Positions 14,260-22,569 of a DNA stretch of 64,000 nucleotides are shown one piece after another; position 1 is the stretch's first letter, and each line of letters opens with the position of its first letter. The notes below the pieces were generated by a model. It saw nothing but the letters and a program-made list of their open reading frames with translations, was not told the DNA's origin and ran no database searches. Origin of the DNA: Chloroflexota bacterium. Lineage in GTDB: Bacteria > Chloroflexota > Anaerolineae > Aggregatilineales > Phototrophicaceae. The stretch covers positions 18,744 to 82,743 of the forward strand of contig WTGN01000100.1 of the NCBI GenBank assembly GCA_011523545.1. Direction: 5' to 3'. Made by a program: the position numbers and the translations under genes.

Positions 14260-15255
14260 ATGGATTTCGGCATCACATTCAAAGGCGATATTTCCCCAAA
14301 ACGCACGGTAGCGCTTTGCCAACAGGCGGAGGTGGCCGGCTTCAAATATGGCTGGTTTTTCGATTCTCATGTGCTTTGGCGCGAATGTTATTTGACGATG
14401 GCGCTGTGCATGGCCCATACCGACGACATGATCTTCGGGCCGCTGGTGACCAACCCGGGCGTGCGCGAATGGTCGGTGGCGGGCAGCATGTATGCCACGC
14501 TAGCGGTGCAAAGCGGCAATCGCATTGAAGTTGGCATTGGCCGCGGCGACAGTTCACGCCGCATGCTGGGCAAGAAGCCGATGACCGTCGCCAATATGGA
14601 GCGCTTCGCTGATGCCCTGCGCGGGTTCGCGCGCGGCGATGAAGTCGCCTATGACGACACCTCGGCGCAGCTCCCCTGGGCGAACGGCTATGAGATGCCG
14701 ATCTGGATCGCCGCTTATGGACCGAAAGCGCTGGCCGGCGCGGGCCGCAGTGGCGACGGACTGGTGATTCAATTGGCGGATCCGGGTCTGGTCAAGTGGT
14801 TCAGCGAGCAGGCGATCGCCGGCGGCGAGGCGGCTGGTAAAGATATGACGGGTTACCAGATCATGTCCGCGGCGCCCGTTTGGGTCGGCGATATGGAAAC
14901 CGCGCGCGAGCAAACGCGCTGGTTCCCGGCGATGGTGGGCAATCATGTCGCCGATATCGTCGAGCGCTACGGCATGGACAGCCCCGATATCCCAGCCAGC
15001 CTGACAGCCTACATTGAGGGGCGCAAAGGCTACGATTACAAGGAACACGCCGACAAAGACGCCGATCATCTCGATTTCATCAGCGAGGACATCGTCGACG
15101 CCTTCGGCATCCTCGGCGGCGTCGATGAGCACATCGCCAAGCTGAAAGCGCTGGAAGCGGCGGGCGTCACGCAATTCAACATCTATCTGATGTGCGGCGA
15201 GGAAGAGCGCATCGTCGCCGAATACGGCGAGATGATCATCCCGGCATTTGGCTAG
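14260..15255 (+). CDS. LLM-class flavin/F420-dependent oxidoreductase (CPS_4043/TIGR03842-like)
   Basis: 331 residues of luciferase-like TIM barrel. Family features are DFGITFKGDISPKR at the N-terminus, AGFKYGWFFDSHVLW, TNPGVREW (cofactor-binding region) and IEVGIGRGDSSRRM. The insert GNHVADIVERYG and the end GVTQFNIYLMCG also fit the CPS_4043 group, as I recall it. This group is named F420-dependent by relationship; cofactor and substrate are not established from sequence. It lies between beta-ureidopropionase and dihydropyrimidinase on the same strand, so it is a candidate for a redox step on a pyrimidine or hydantoin ring. RBS AGGAG is about 11 bases before the ATG. Confidence 0.82.
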   Translation: MDFGITFKGDISPKRTVALCQQAEVAGFKYGWFFDSHVLWRECYLTMALCMAHTDDMIFGPLVTNPGVREWSVAGSMYATLAVQSGNRIEVGIGRGDSSRRMLGKKPMTVANMERFADALRGFARGDEVAYDDTSAQLPWANGYEMPIWIAAYGPKALAGAGRSGDGLVIQLADPGLVKWFSEQAIAGGEAAGKDMTGYQIMSAAPVWVGDMETAREQTRWFPAMVGNHVADIVERYGMDSPDIPASLTAYIEGRKGYDYKEHADKDADHLDFISEDIVDAFGILGGVDEHIAKLKALEAAGVTQFNIYLMCGEEERIVAEYGEMIIPAFG

Positions 15256-15276
15256 GCGTCGTCCACAACTGTGCCT

Positions 15277-15302
15277 TGTAGGGGCGACTCGGTGAGTCGC
15301 CC
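15277..15302. repeat. Interspersed TGTAGGGGCGACTC repeat, first copy of duplicated pair
   Basis: TGTAGGGGCGACTCGGTGAGTCGCCC just after the LLM stop; carried along in the 768-bp duplication to 16045-16070. Confidence 0.8.
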
Positions 15303-15324
15303 TTCATGCGCACTCAAGCGGTAT

Positions 15325-15353
15325 CAGTTGCTCTTCCGATTTTCAGTTATACT
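15325..15353 (+). promoter_or_regulatory. Predicted promoter of the first Uma2 copy
   Basis: CAGTTG, 17-base spacer, TATACT (15348-15353), about 48 bases before the ATG at 15401. The same sequence recurs at 16093-16121 before the second copy. The -35 box is weak. Confidence 0.4.
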
Positions 15354-15400
15354 CTAATCGCAAACGCCGTTCAGTCTCATCTGACGCAGGGAGGCAGGCT

Positions 15401-15970
15401 ATGGCAATCGAGCGCATCCGCCAAATGACGGTCGAGGAGTACTTCGCCTTTGATGAAGCCAGCGAATACAAGAACGAATACATTGACGGCGAGGTGATTC
15501 CGATGACCGGTGGGACGGCTTATCACGCTGAAATAATGTTGAACCTTGGATTCGCTCTCGGACTACGACTGCGAGGCGGCGACTTTCGCTTTTACAGCAG
15601 CGCCATGCGCATCAGCGTCAGTCCAAGGCGCTATCTCTATCCCGACTTGAGCATCGTCCGCGGCGAGCCTGAACTTGACGCGCGAACCATTAATCTCTTC
15701 AATCCCACGCTGCTTGCGGAAGTGATCTCACCGACAACCGCCAACAGAGACCGCGGCTTCAAGCGCGACCTGTACCAAAGCATCCCCTCGCTTCAGGTCT
15801 ACCTCGTCATTGAGCAATTCGAAGCGCAAGTCGAAGTGGACTCGCGCCAAGGCGACAACTGGCAAACAATAGAATACGCCGGCCTGGACGCCATCGTGCG
15901 GCTGACGGCCTTGGGCTGCGACTTGCCGCTGGCGGAGATATATGACGGCATCGAATTTGGCACGGAGTAG
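15401..15970 (+). CDS. Uma2 family (DUF820) endonuclease-fold protein, tandem copy 1
   Basis: 189 residues. The PD-(D/E)XK-like core of the Uma2 family is visible: EYIDGEVIPMTGGT, the acidic strand YLYPDLSIVRGEPE, LLAEVISPTT and the lysine in FKRDLYQSIPSLQVYLVIEQ. The role of Uma2 proteins is unknown; they are greatly multiplied in Cyanobacteria and Chloroflexota. GGGAGG precedes the ATG. The gene at 16169-16735 is its recent duplicate. Confidence 0.85.
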   Translation: MAIERIRQMTVEEYFAFDEASEYKNEYIDGEVIPMTGGTAYHAEIMLNLGFALGLRLRGGDFRFYSSAMRISVSPRRYLYPDLSIVRGEPELDARTINLFNPTLLAEVISPTTANRDRGFKRDLYQSIPSLQVYLVIEQFEAQVEVDSRQGDNWQTIEYAGLDAIVRLTALGCDLPLAEIYDGIEFGTE

Positions 15971-16044
15971 ATGAGCGCATCGTCGCCGAATACGGCGAGA
16001 AGATCATCCCGGCATTTGGCTAGGCGTCGTCCACAACTGTGCCT

Positions 16045-16070
16045 TGTAGGGGCGACTCGGTGAGTCGCCC
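16045..16070. repeat. Interspersed TGTAGGGGCGACTC repeat, second copy
   Basis: Same sequence as 15277-15302, duplicated with the surrounding 768-bp unit. Confidence 0.8.
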
Positions 16071-16168
16071 TTCATGCGCACTCAAGCGGTATCAGTTGCT
16101 CTTCCGATTTTCAGTTATACTCTAATCGCAAACGCCGTTCAGTCTCATCTGACGCAGGGAGGCAGGCT

Positions 16169-16735
16169 ATGGCAATCGAGCGCATCCGCCAAATGACGGT
16201 CGAGGAGTACTTCGCCTTTGATGAAGCCAGCGAATACAAGAACGAATACATTGACGGCGAGGTATATCCAATGACAGGCGGGACAGCTTATCACGCGGAA
16301 ATAATGATCAACCTTGGAATTGCACTAGGGCTGCGACTGCGAGGCGGCGGCTTTCACGTTTACAGCAGCGCCATGCGCATCAGCGTCAGTCCGAGGCGCT
16401 ATCTCTATCCCGACTTGAGCATCGTCCGCGGCGAGCCGGAGCTTGATGAGGGCGCCATCAACCTATTCAATCCGACGCTGGTCGCGGAAGTGATCTCACC
16501 GACAACCGCCAGCAGAGACCGCGGCTTCAAGCGCGAACAATACCGTAGCATTCCCTCGCTTCAGGTCTATCTCGTCATTGAGCAATTCGAAGCACAAGTC
16601 GAAGTGGACTCGCGCCAAGGCGACAACTGGCAAACAATAGAATACGCCGGCCTGGACGCCATCGTGCCGCTGACGGCCTTGGGCTGCGACTTGCCGCTGG
16701 CGGAGATATATGACGGCATCCCGTTTGCGGCCTGA
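16169..16735 (+). CDS. Uma2 family (DUF820) protein, tandem copy 2
   Basis: 188 residues, close to the gene at 15401 over its whole length. Changes cluster at EVYPMTGG, GIALGLRLRGGGFHV and PELDEGAINLFNPTLVAEV, while the core acidic and lysine positions are kept. The promoter and RBS are shared with copy 1 through the duplication, so both are probably expressed. The intact frame despite divergence suggests selection on both copies. Confidence 0.85.
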   Translation: MAIERIRQMTVEEYFAFDEASEYKNEYIDGEVYPMTGGTAYHAEIMINLGIALGLRLRGGGFHVYSSAMRISVSPRRYLYPDLSIVRGEPELDEGAINLFNPTLVAEVISPTTASRDRGFKREQYRSIPSLQVYLVIEQFEAQVEVDSRQGDNWQTIEYAGLDAIVPLTALGCDLPLAEIYDGIPFAA

Positions 16736-16787
16736 GATCCCGCATCAGACATCTGACAAACAGAAGATTCGAATCAAGGAGTATAGA

Positions 16788-18266
16788 ATGGGAATCTTAT
16801 TCAAGAGTGGCTCAATCATCACCGCCAGCGATATGGTCAGCGCTGATGTGCTGGTCGAGGGCGAAGCCGTCACGCTCATCGGCCAGAATCTCGACGCTGG
16901 CAATCACGATGTCGTCGACTGCGCCGGCAAGTACCTGATGCCGGGCGGCATCGATGTGCACACCCACCTCGACCTGCCCTTCGGCGGCACCATCAGCAAT
17001 GACGACTTTGATGTCGGGCATAAGGCGGCGGCATTCGGCGGCACAACCACGCATATCGATTTTGTCGTCCAGCCTATCGGCGGCAGCCTGCATGACGGGC
17101 TGGAGACCTGGTGGAAGAAATCACGCGATATCGCCCAGATCGATTACGCCTTCCATATGGCCGTCACCGACCTCAACGACGCGGTGATGAAAGAAATCCC
17201 GACCATGCTTGATGAAGGCATTACCAGCCTCAAGCTCTTCATGGCTTACAAGAATGTCTTCATGATTGATGACGCCACGCTCTTCAACACAATGCGGGTG
17301 GCGGCGGACAATGGCATGATTGTCATGGTGCATGCCGAGAATGGCGATGTCGAAGCGGCCTTGACGCCGGCCCTGCTGGCCGCGGGCAAGACCGACCCGG
17401 TCTGGCATGCCGCGTCGCGCCCGCCCGAGATTGAAGGCGAAGCGACCAACCGCGCTGTTGTCATGTCCGGCTTGACCGGTTGCCCGCTTTATGTCGTGCA
17501 TGTCACCTGCGAGGGCGCAGTCGACGCGATCCGGCGAGGACGGGCGCTGGGTTACCCGGTCATGGGCGAGACCTGCGTGCAATACTTCTTCTTGACGGTT
17601 GATGAGCACCTGGGCGCGCCCGGCTTTGAAGGCGCGAAATATGTCTGCTCGCCGCCGATACGCAGCAAGCAGGACCACGGCGTCTTGTGGCGGGCGGTGC
17701 GTGACGGCAGCCTGCAAATCGTCAGCACCGATCACTGCGACTTCTGGTACGATGGCGGGCACGGCCCCTGGCAAGAGTGGAATGAGCGGACTGGCGGGAC
17801 GGATTGGGTCGGCTACGAAAAGCAAGATCCGTCATATCGCCGCCCGGGCAAGGAACTCGGCCTCGGCAATTTCGCAAAGATCCCCAATGGCATGCCGGGC
17901 CTGGAAGACCGCATGATGGTCATGTGGGATTCTGGCGTGAACAGCGGCCGGCTCCAGCCGACGCGCTTCGTCGAATTGTGCTGCACCAACCCGGCCAAGA
18001 TCTTCGGCATGTACCCGCGCAAGGGCACGATAGCAGTCGGCTCGGACGCCGATATTCTGGTTTGGGATCCGCAGAAGGCGCATACGATCAGCGCGGCGAC
18101 CCATCACATGCGCGTCGACTACAACTGCTACGAGGGCATGACGGTGACGGGCGCGCCGGTTCAGGTCTACCAGCGAGGCCGGAAGCTGGTGGATGGCGAT
18201 CAGTGGCTGGGCAGCAATGGCGCCGGGCAGTTCATCCCGCGGGCGGCGGGCGCGCCGGTGCTGTAA
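16788..18266 (+). CDS. Dihydropyrimidinase / hydantoinase
   Basis: 492 residues of the cyclic amidohydrolase family. Metal ligands are H58 and H60 (GGIDVHTHLDL), the carboxylated lysine K149 (ITSLKLFMAYK), H182 (MVHAEN), H238 (VVHVTCEGA) and D315 (STDHCDF). TTHIDF and SPPIR are also typical of dihydropyrimidinase. It would open dihydrouracil or dihydrothymine to the carbamoyl-beta-amino acid used by the enzyme at 13196. After D315 there is an insert of about 30-35 residues (roughly 320-355, W- and G-rich) not found in the standard enzymes. The ATG at 16788 has GGAG 7 bases upstream. Confidence 0.9.
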   Translation: MGILFKSGSIITASDMVSADVLVEGEAVTLIGQNLDAGNHDVVDCAGKYLMPGGIDVHTHLDLPFGGTISNDDFDVGHKAAAFGGTTTHIDFVVQPIGGSLHDGLETWWKKSRDIAQIDYAFHMAVTDLNDAVMKEIPTMLDEGITSLKLFMAYKNVFMIDDATLFNTMRVAADNGMIVMVHAENGDVEAALTPALLAAGKTDPVWHAASRPPEIEGEATNRAVVMSGLTGCPLYVVHVTCEGAVDAIRRGRALGYPVMGETCVQYFFLTVDEHLGAPGFEGAKYVCSPPIRSKQDHGVLWRAVRDGSLQIVSTDHCDFWYDGGHGPWQEWNERTGGTDWVGYEKQDPSYRRPGKELGLGNFAKIPNGMPGLEDRMMVMWDSGVNSGRLQPTRFVELCCTNPAKIFGMYPRKGTIAVGSDADILVWDPQKAHTISAATHHMRVDYNCYEGMTVTGAPVQVYQRGRKLVDGDQWLGSNGAGQFIPRAAGAPVL

Positions 18267-18291
18267 ATCGAAGTCCTTCAATCAAGGAATG

Positions 18292-18317
18292 TGTAGGGGC
18301 GAGTCATTGGCTCGTCC
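18292..18317. repeat. Interspersed TGTAGGGGCGAGTC repeat
   Basis: TGTAGGGGCGAGTCATTGGCTCGTCC, with complementary arms (GGGCGAG / CTCGTCC), 26 bases after the dihydropyrimidinase stop. Confidence 0.7.
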
Positions 18318-18405
18318 TTTGCTTGTCGTATTCTTGGGTTTTTTGAAATGCGAGTCGCTGCATGGTAGGATTATGTTAAGGAATGCTTGAGCGCTGGAGA
18401 CAGTT

Positions 18406-18972
18406 ATGGAAGTCCAGGAGCGTGTTTTCGATGTTGACGAGTTTTGGCGCTTCGTCTGCCTGCCGGAAAACGCAGATAAGCGCTTTGAACTAATCAACGG
18501 GGAGATTATCGAGATGCCAAAGCCGGGCGAAGAGCATGGCTATCTTGCCGGCGTCATTTTTCACTATTTTCTGCTCTTTGACCCAAAGCGAAACTTGGGC
18601 ATCCCGACGGTAGATACTGGCTACTATTCATTGGACGACCGAAGCACCGTCCTTGGTCCTGATGTTGCCTTCAGACGCACCGATGGCGCCACGCCACCCC
18701 AAAAGAAATGGGCGCCGACGATGCCGGATCTCGCCGTTGAGATCAAGTCGCCGAGCAATACGCTCGCGGACTTGAGACAAAAGGCCGCCATCTATTTGCG
18801 GCGCGAAACGCAGCTAGTCTGGATCGTCATCCCCGACAGGAAGGGCGTGGAAGTCTGCCGGCTGGATGCGAATGGCCAAATCCAAACCGAGTTCTTCGGT
18901 TCGGACGGCAGCCTCTCTGGCGAATCTGTCTTGCCGGGTTTTGAATTGGCACTGTCAACGCTATTCTCCTAG
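18406..18972 (+). CDS. Uma2 family (DUF820) protein, second pair, member 1
   Basis: 188 residues of a different Uma2 subgroup from the pair at 15401/16169, starting MEVQERVFDVDEFWRFVCLPENADKRFELINGE. The catalytic-site pattern is the acidic TVLGPDVAFRR, LAVEIKSPSNT and the lysine-containing LRQKAAIYLRRETQLVWIVIPD. Function unknown. Followed after 23 bases by a related gene. Confidence 0.85.
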   Translation: MEVQERVFDVDEFWRFVCLPENADKRFELINGEIIEMPKPGEEHGYLAGVIFHYFLLFDPKRNLGIPTVDTGYYSLDDRSTVLGPDVAFRRTDGATPPQKKWAPTMPDLAVEIKSPSNTLADLRQKAAIYLRRETQLVWIVIPDRKGVEVCRLDANGQIQTEFFGSDGSLSGESVLPGFELALSTLFS

Positions 18973-18995
18973 CTTAGCGAGATTGCGAGGTAAAC

Positions 18996-19565
18996 ATGGA
19001 AGTCAAAGAGCGCGTTTTCAATGTTGACGAATTTTGGCGCTTCGTCTGCCAGCCGGAAAACGCCGACAAATACTTTGAACTAATCAATGGAGAGTTAGTT
19101 GAGATGGCGCCACCGGGGGGAGAGCATAGCACAATCGCTGGCGAGATTTATCATTATTTCCGACTCTTTGACCCGGAGCGAAATCTCGGCACTCCGACGG
19201 TCGACGCAGGCTATCATCCGCCAGCAGGGCGAGACACTGTTCTGTCGCCAGACGCTGCCTTCACAGGAATCGAGCGCGCGCCCAAGCCATTTCCCAAGAC
19301 ATGGGTCCCAGTAATGCCCGACATCGCCGTCGAGGTAAAGTCGCCGAACGACTCTCTCGCCGAGCTGCGCCGAAAGGCCGCCATCTACCTGCAACACGGC
19401 AGTCAACTGGTCTGGATTATCATACCTGACCAAGGGAGCGCCGAAGTCTGCCGGCTCGATGCAAGCGGCGAAATCCAAACCGAGTTCATCAGCGCCGACG
19501 GCAGCCTCTCCGGTGATCCTGTTCTTCCCGGTTTCCGCCTCGAGTTATCCGCGCTTTTCTCCTGA
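18996..19565 (+). CDS. Uma2 family (DUF820) protein, second pair, member 2
   Basis: 189 residues, clearly homologous to the preceding gene over its full length (MEVKERVFNVDEFWRFVCQPENADK..., VLSPDAAFTG, IAVEVKSPNDS, LRRKAAIYLQHG). The two look like an older tandem duplication than the pair at 15401/16169. Probably co-transcribed with member 1. Confidence 0.85.
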   Translation: MEVKERVFNVDEFWRFVCQPENADKYFELINGELVEMAPPGGEHSTIAGEIYHYFRLFDPERNLGTPTVDAGYHPPAGRDTVLSPDAAFTGIERAPKPFPKTWVPVMPDIAVEVKSPNDSLAELRRKAAIYLQHGSQLVWIIIPDQGSAEVCRLDASGEIQTEFISADGSLSGDPVLPGFRLELSALFS

Positions 19566-19673
19566 TTCGACCCCGATTCTGCCCTTGGCAACGGCGCCTG
19601 CGCATGCGCCCGCCATGGGGCGCTGCCGGTTCAGCTCTGCAATATACAGATGATTTACAGCCGCGCAACGACT

Positions 19674-19701
19674 TTGTAACGACCGCCTTTCATGCTACAG
19701 T
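19674..19701 (+). promoter_or_regulatory. Possible promoter of the M16 peptidase gene
   Basis: TTGTAA (19674-19679), 16-base spacer, TACAGT (19696-19701), about 32 bases before the ATG. Weak match. Confidence 0.35.
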
Positions 19702-19732
19702 GAAACTGTGCATCGAAAGGAGACGAAAACAT

Positions 19733-22462
19733 ATGAAGCGTCGCATGATGTTAATCTTGATTCTGCTTCTGCTCGGCGGGCTCGGTTACGCCGATGCGGA
19801 ACAGTCGCTCAATCTGGAACACTATTGGTTGGACAACGGCCTGGAAGTGATTCTGGCGCGCGATACAACAGCGCCGACCGTCGCGGTGGATATCTGGTAT
19901 CGGGTGGGCAGCGCCAATGATCCCGCAGGCAAAAGCGGATTCGCCCATCTCTTTGAACATATGATGTTCGAGGGCTCCCCGCATATTCCGGATAACGGCA
20001 TGGATGAATTGCTGGAGCCGGTTGGCGGCTCTTCCAATGCTTATGTCGGCAAGGACTACACCGCCTACTACGAGACGGTGCCTTCGCACCAACTGCCGCT
20101 GGCCCTTTGGATAGAAGCGGATCGCATGGGCGGCTTGGATGTGACACAGGAAAACCTCGACAATCAGCGCGCCATTGTCATTGAAGAGCTGCAGCGGAGT
20201 TACGACAACCGACCCTATGGCACCGCGGTGAAAGCGCTTGTCACCGTGCCTTTCACCTACGAGCCCTACCAACGTCCCACCATCGGCACGATTGAAGACG
20301 TCAATGTCGCCCAGATTGAAGACATCATTGACTTTCACCGCCGCTACTACCTCCCCAACAACGCCACGCTGGTTGTGGCCGGCGATATCGACTTCGACTC
20401 GACGCGCGCCCTAATTGAAGATCTCTTCGGTCCCATCCCGCGCGGAGACGACCCGCCTGCGCTGCCGGCATTCGTACCGGTGGATCAAGAGGAAGCCGAA
20501 TTCATCACGATTGAAGATCCCTTTATCAACCTGCCGGCGCTTCTCGTCGCCTACGAGATTCCTCCGCTGACCCACGAAGACTACCCGGCGCTGAGCGTAC
20601 TCTCGCGCGTGCTGAGTGTGGGCGATTCCAGCCGCCTGGCGAAGCGCCTTGTCGATACTGGCAAAGCATTGCAGGCGGACGCCTGGATAGACGGCAATCG
20701 TGGTCCGGGCTATTTTGCCTTCATCCTGCTCGCCAACGTCGGCGTCGATCTGGCCGAGCTTGAGATGGCATCCTATGAAGAGCTACAAAGAATCATCGAC
20801 GAGGGCGTCCCGCAGGAAGAACTGGACAAAGTCATCGCCGGCATAAGGAGCAGAAACATACTTGGCCTGGAAACAGCGCTAGGCTTGGCGGAGAGCGTCC
20901 AAAGCGCCAACTACTACTCCGGTAATCCGCAAGCGGTCTTCTCAGGCATCAATCGCTATGAGGCGGTCACCAGCGAGGACATCCAGCGAGTGGCGCTTGA
21001 GTACCTGGAAGAAACCGATCGCCATGTATTCAATGTGGTGGAAACCGATGCGGAAGCGCCGCCCCCGGTAGAACCCTACGCCGCCGACGACGCCGTCGAG
21101 CAAGAGCCGGATTACCGCTATGTCATCGAGCAGAGTGAACCGCCGCCGGCCTTGGACTCCAACGAATTCAACTTCCCGGCCATCACCGAAACCGTCATGG
21201 ATAATGGCTTGGAAGTGGTCGTCATTGAACAGCCCAACATGCCCATCATTTCGCTGGATGTCTTCCTCGCTGGCGGCTCAACCGTCCAGCCGAATGATCT
21301 GCCGGGCACAGCGGGCATCACCGGTTACTTGATCTCCCGCGGCACGGAAACCCGCAGCGCCCAAGACATCGCCGGCGCGATCGAGCAAGTGGGCGGCGCC
21401 GTCGGCAGCGTCGGCAGCAATGATTATCTGCAGCTTGGCGTCTTCGCCTTGATTGAAGATGCCGACCTGGCTTTCGATCTGCTCGCCGATATGACTCTCA
21501 ACGCCAACTTCCCCGAGAACGAATTCGAACGCGAGCGGACCGAGTGGATCAGCAGCCTGGAAGCCGCTTTGGCCCAGCCAGGTACTGTCGCCCGCCGCAT
21601 CTTCGATAATCGGCTATACAGCAGCGAACATGGCTACGGAAACCTGTACACCTTCGAATCACTGGAGGCGATCAACCGCGATGACATCGTCGCCTTTTAT
21701 GAATCGCGCCGGCAGCCCGATAATGCCGTGCTGATCATCGCCGGCGCCATCACAACCGAAGAAGGCCTGGCCTACGCCGAACAGCACTTCGCCCACTGGG
21801 AAGGCAGCGCCGAGACCATCAGCTACCCAACCCTGCCGGAAAACAGCGGGCAGCGGATACTGCTGGTCGACCGCCCGGGCAGCACACAGGCCAACTTCCT
21901 CATGGGCAATATCGGCATCCAGGGCGCCAGCATGGATTACTTCCCGGCCCGCGTGATGAACCACGTCTTGGGCGGCACCTTCTCATCGCGCCTGGTGCAA
22001 AACATCCGCGAAGAAAAGGGCTATACCTACAGCATTGGCTCCGGCTTCAGTTTCCCGGCCGATATAGGCTACTTCCGTGTCTCGGCGGCGGTGCGCAATG
22101 ATGTCATCGCGGCGGCATTGGAAGAAGTATTCAAGGAAATCGAGCGCATCCAGACGGAGCCGCTCACGGACCAAGAGATCAACGACGCCCGTGAGGGCAT
22201 CGTCGGCGAGTTCGTCTTCGGCCTGGAGACTTATCAAGACTTCGTCGAAGCGGTAGCGTCTTACAAGCTCCGCGGCGTCGAGATGGCCCGCCTCAACAGG
22301 TGGCTGGGTCATATCAAAGATGTGAGCACAGACGACGTGCTCAATATCGCGAATACCTACATCCATCCCGAAAACTTCATCATCGTCGTGGTCGGCGACG
22401 CCGGGGCGATCCAAGAGCAGCTGGAGACCTTGGGCGAGGTGACCCTGCTGGAAGCGGAGTAA
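19733..22462 (+). CDS. Secreted M16 family zinc peptidase, two-domain
   Basis: 909 residues. A signal peptide (MKRRMMLILILLLLGGLGYADA) indicates export. The N-terminal M16 unit carries the inverted zinc motif HxxEH as H72-LFE-H76 in FAHLFEHMMFEGS and the downstream ligand helix around IEELQRSYDNRPYG. The second half (from about residue 480, ITETVMDNGLEVVVIEQPNMPI) repeats the M16 fold without the zinc motif, and its C-terminal part has the R/Y pair in FSSRLVQNIREEKGYTYSI. Single-chain fused enzymes of this kind degrade small peptides outside the cytoplasm. AAAGGAG lies 10 bases before the ATG. It is flanked on both sides by Uma2 pairs. Confidence 0.9.
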   Translation: MKRRMMLILILLLLGGLGYADAEQSLNLEHYWLDNGLEVILARDTTAPTVAVDIWYRVGSANDPAGKSGFAHLFEHMMFEGSPHIPDNGMDELLEPVGGSSNAYVGKDYTAYYETVPSHQLPLALWIEADRMGGLDVTQENLDNQRAIVIEELQRSYDNRPYGTAVKALVTVPFTYEPYQRPTIGTIEDVNVAQIEDIIDFHRRYYLPNNATLVVAGDIDFDSTRALIEDLFGPIPRGDDPPALPAFVPVDQEEAEFITIEDPFINLPALLVAYEIPPLTHEDYPALSVLSRVLSVGDSSRLAKRLVDTGKALQADAWIDGNRGPGYFAFILLANVGVDLAELEMASYEELQRIIDEGVPQEELDKVIAGIRSRNILGLETALGLAESVQSANYYSGNPQAVFSGINRYEAVTSEDIQRVALEYLEETDRHVFNVVETDAEAPPPVEPYAADDAVEQEPDYRYVIEQSEPPPALDSNEFNFPAITETVMDNGLEVVVIEQPNMPIISLDVFLAGGSTVQPNDLPGTAGITGYLISRGTETRSAQDIAGAIEQVGGAVGSVGSNDYLQLGVFALIEDADLAFDLLADMTLNANFPENEFERERTEWISSLEAALAQPGTVARRIFDNRLYSSEHGYGNLYTFESLEAINRDDIVAFYESRRQPDNAVLIIAGAITTEEGLAYAEQHFAHWEGSAETISYPTLPENSGQRILLVDRPGSTQANFLMGNIGIQGASMDYFPARVMNHVLGGTFSSRLVQNIREEKGYTYSIGSGFSFPADIGYFRVSAAVRNDVIAAALEEVFKEIERIQTEPLTDQEINDAREGIVGEFVFGLETYQDFVEAVASYKLRGVEMARLNRWLGHIKDVSTDDVLNIANTYIHPENFIIVVVGDAGAIQEQLETLGEVTLLEAE

Positions 22463-22569
22463 GGCGTCATGCATGATGGGCGGCTCAGCTGCCCGTCAAT
22501 TCCAGCCTAGACGAGGGCGGTCATGGCGGCCGCCCTCTTGCTTATCGATTCGCGCGCGCTCGCGCTAGC

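Larger units (their letters stand above)
15205..16740. repeat. 768-bp direct tandem duplication
   Basis: The segment 15205-15972 is repeated at 15973-16740 (offset exactly 768). Each unit holds the last 17 codons of the LLM gene, a TGTAGGGG repeat, a promoter and a Uma2 gene. The non-coding part is almost identical; the Uma2 coding parts have diverged moderately, mostly in the middle. The second LLM tail (15973-16023) is a non-functional leftover of the duplication. Confidence 0.9.

Noticed and set aside
14260..15255. Calling the LLM enzyme RutA
   Set aside because: The sequence follows the CPS_4043-type LLM group rather than RutA, and no other rut genes (rutB-rutF) are present.
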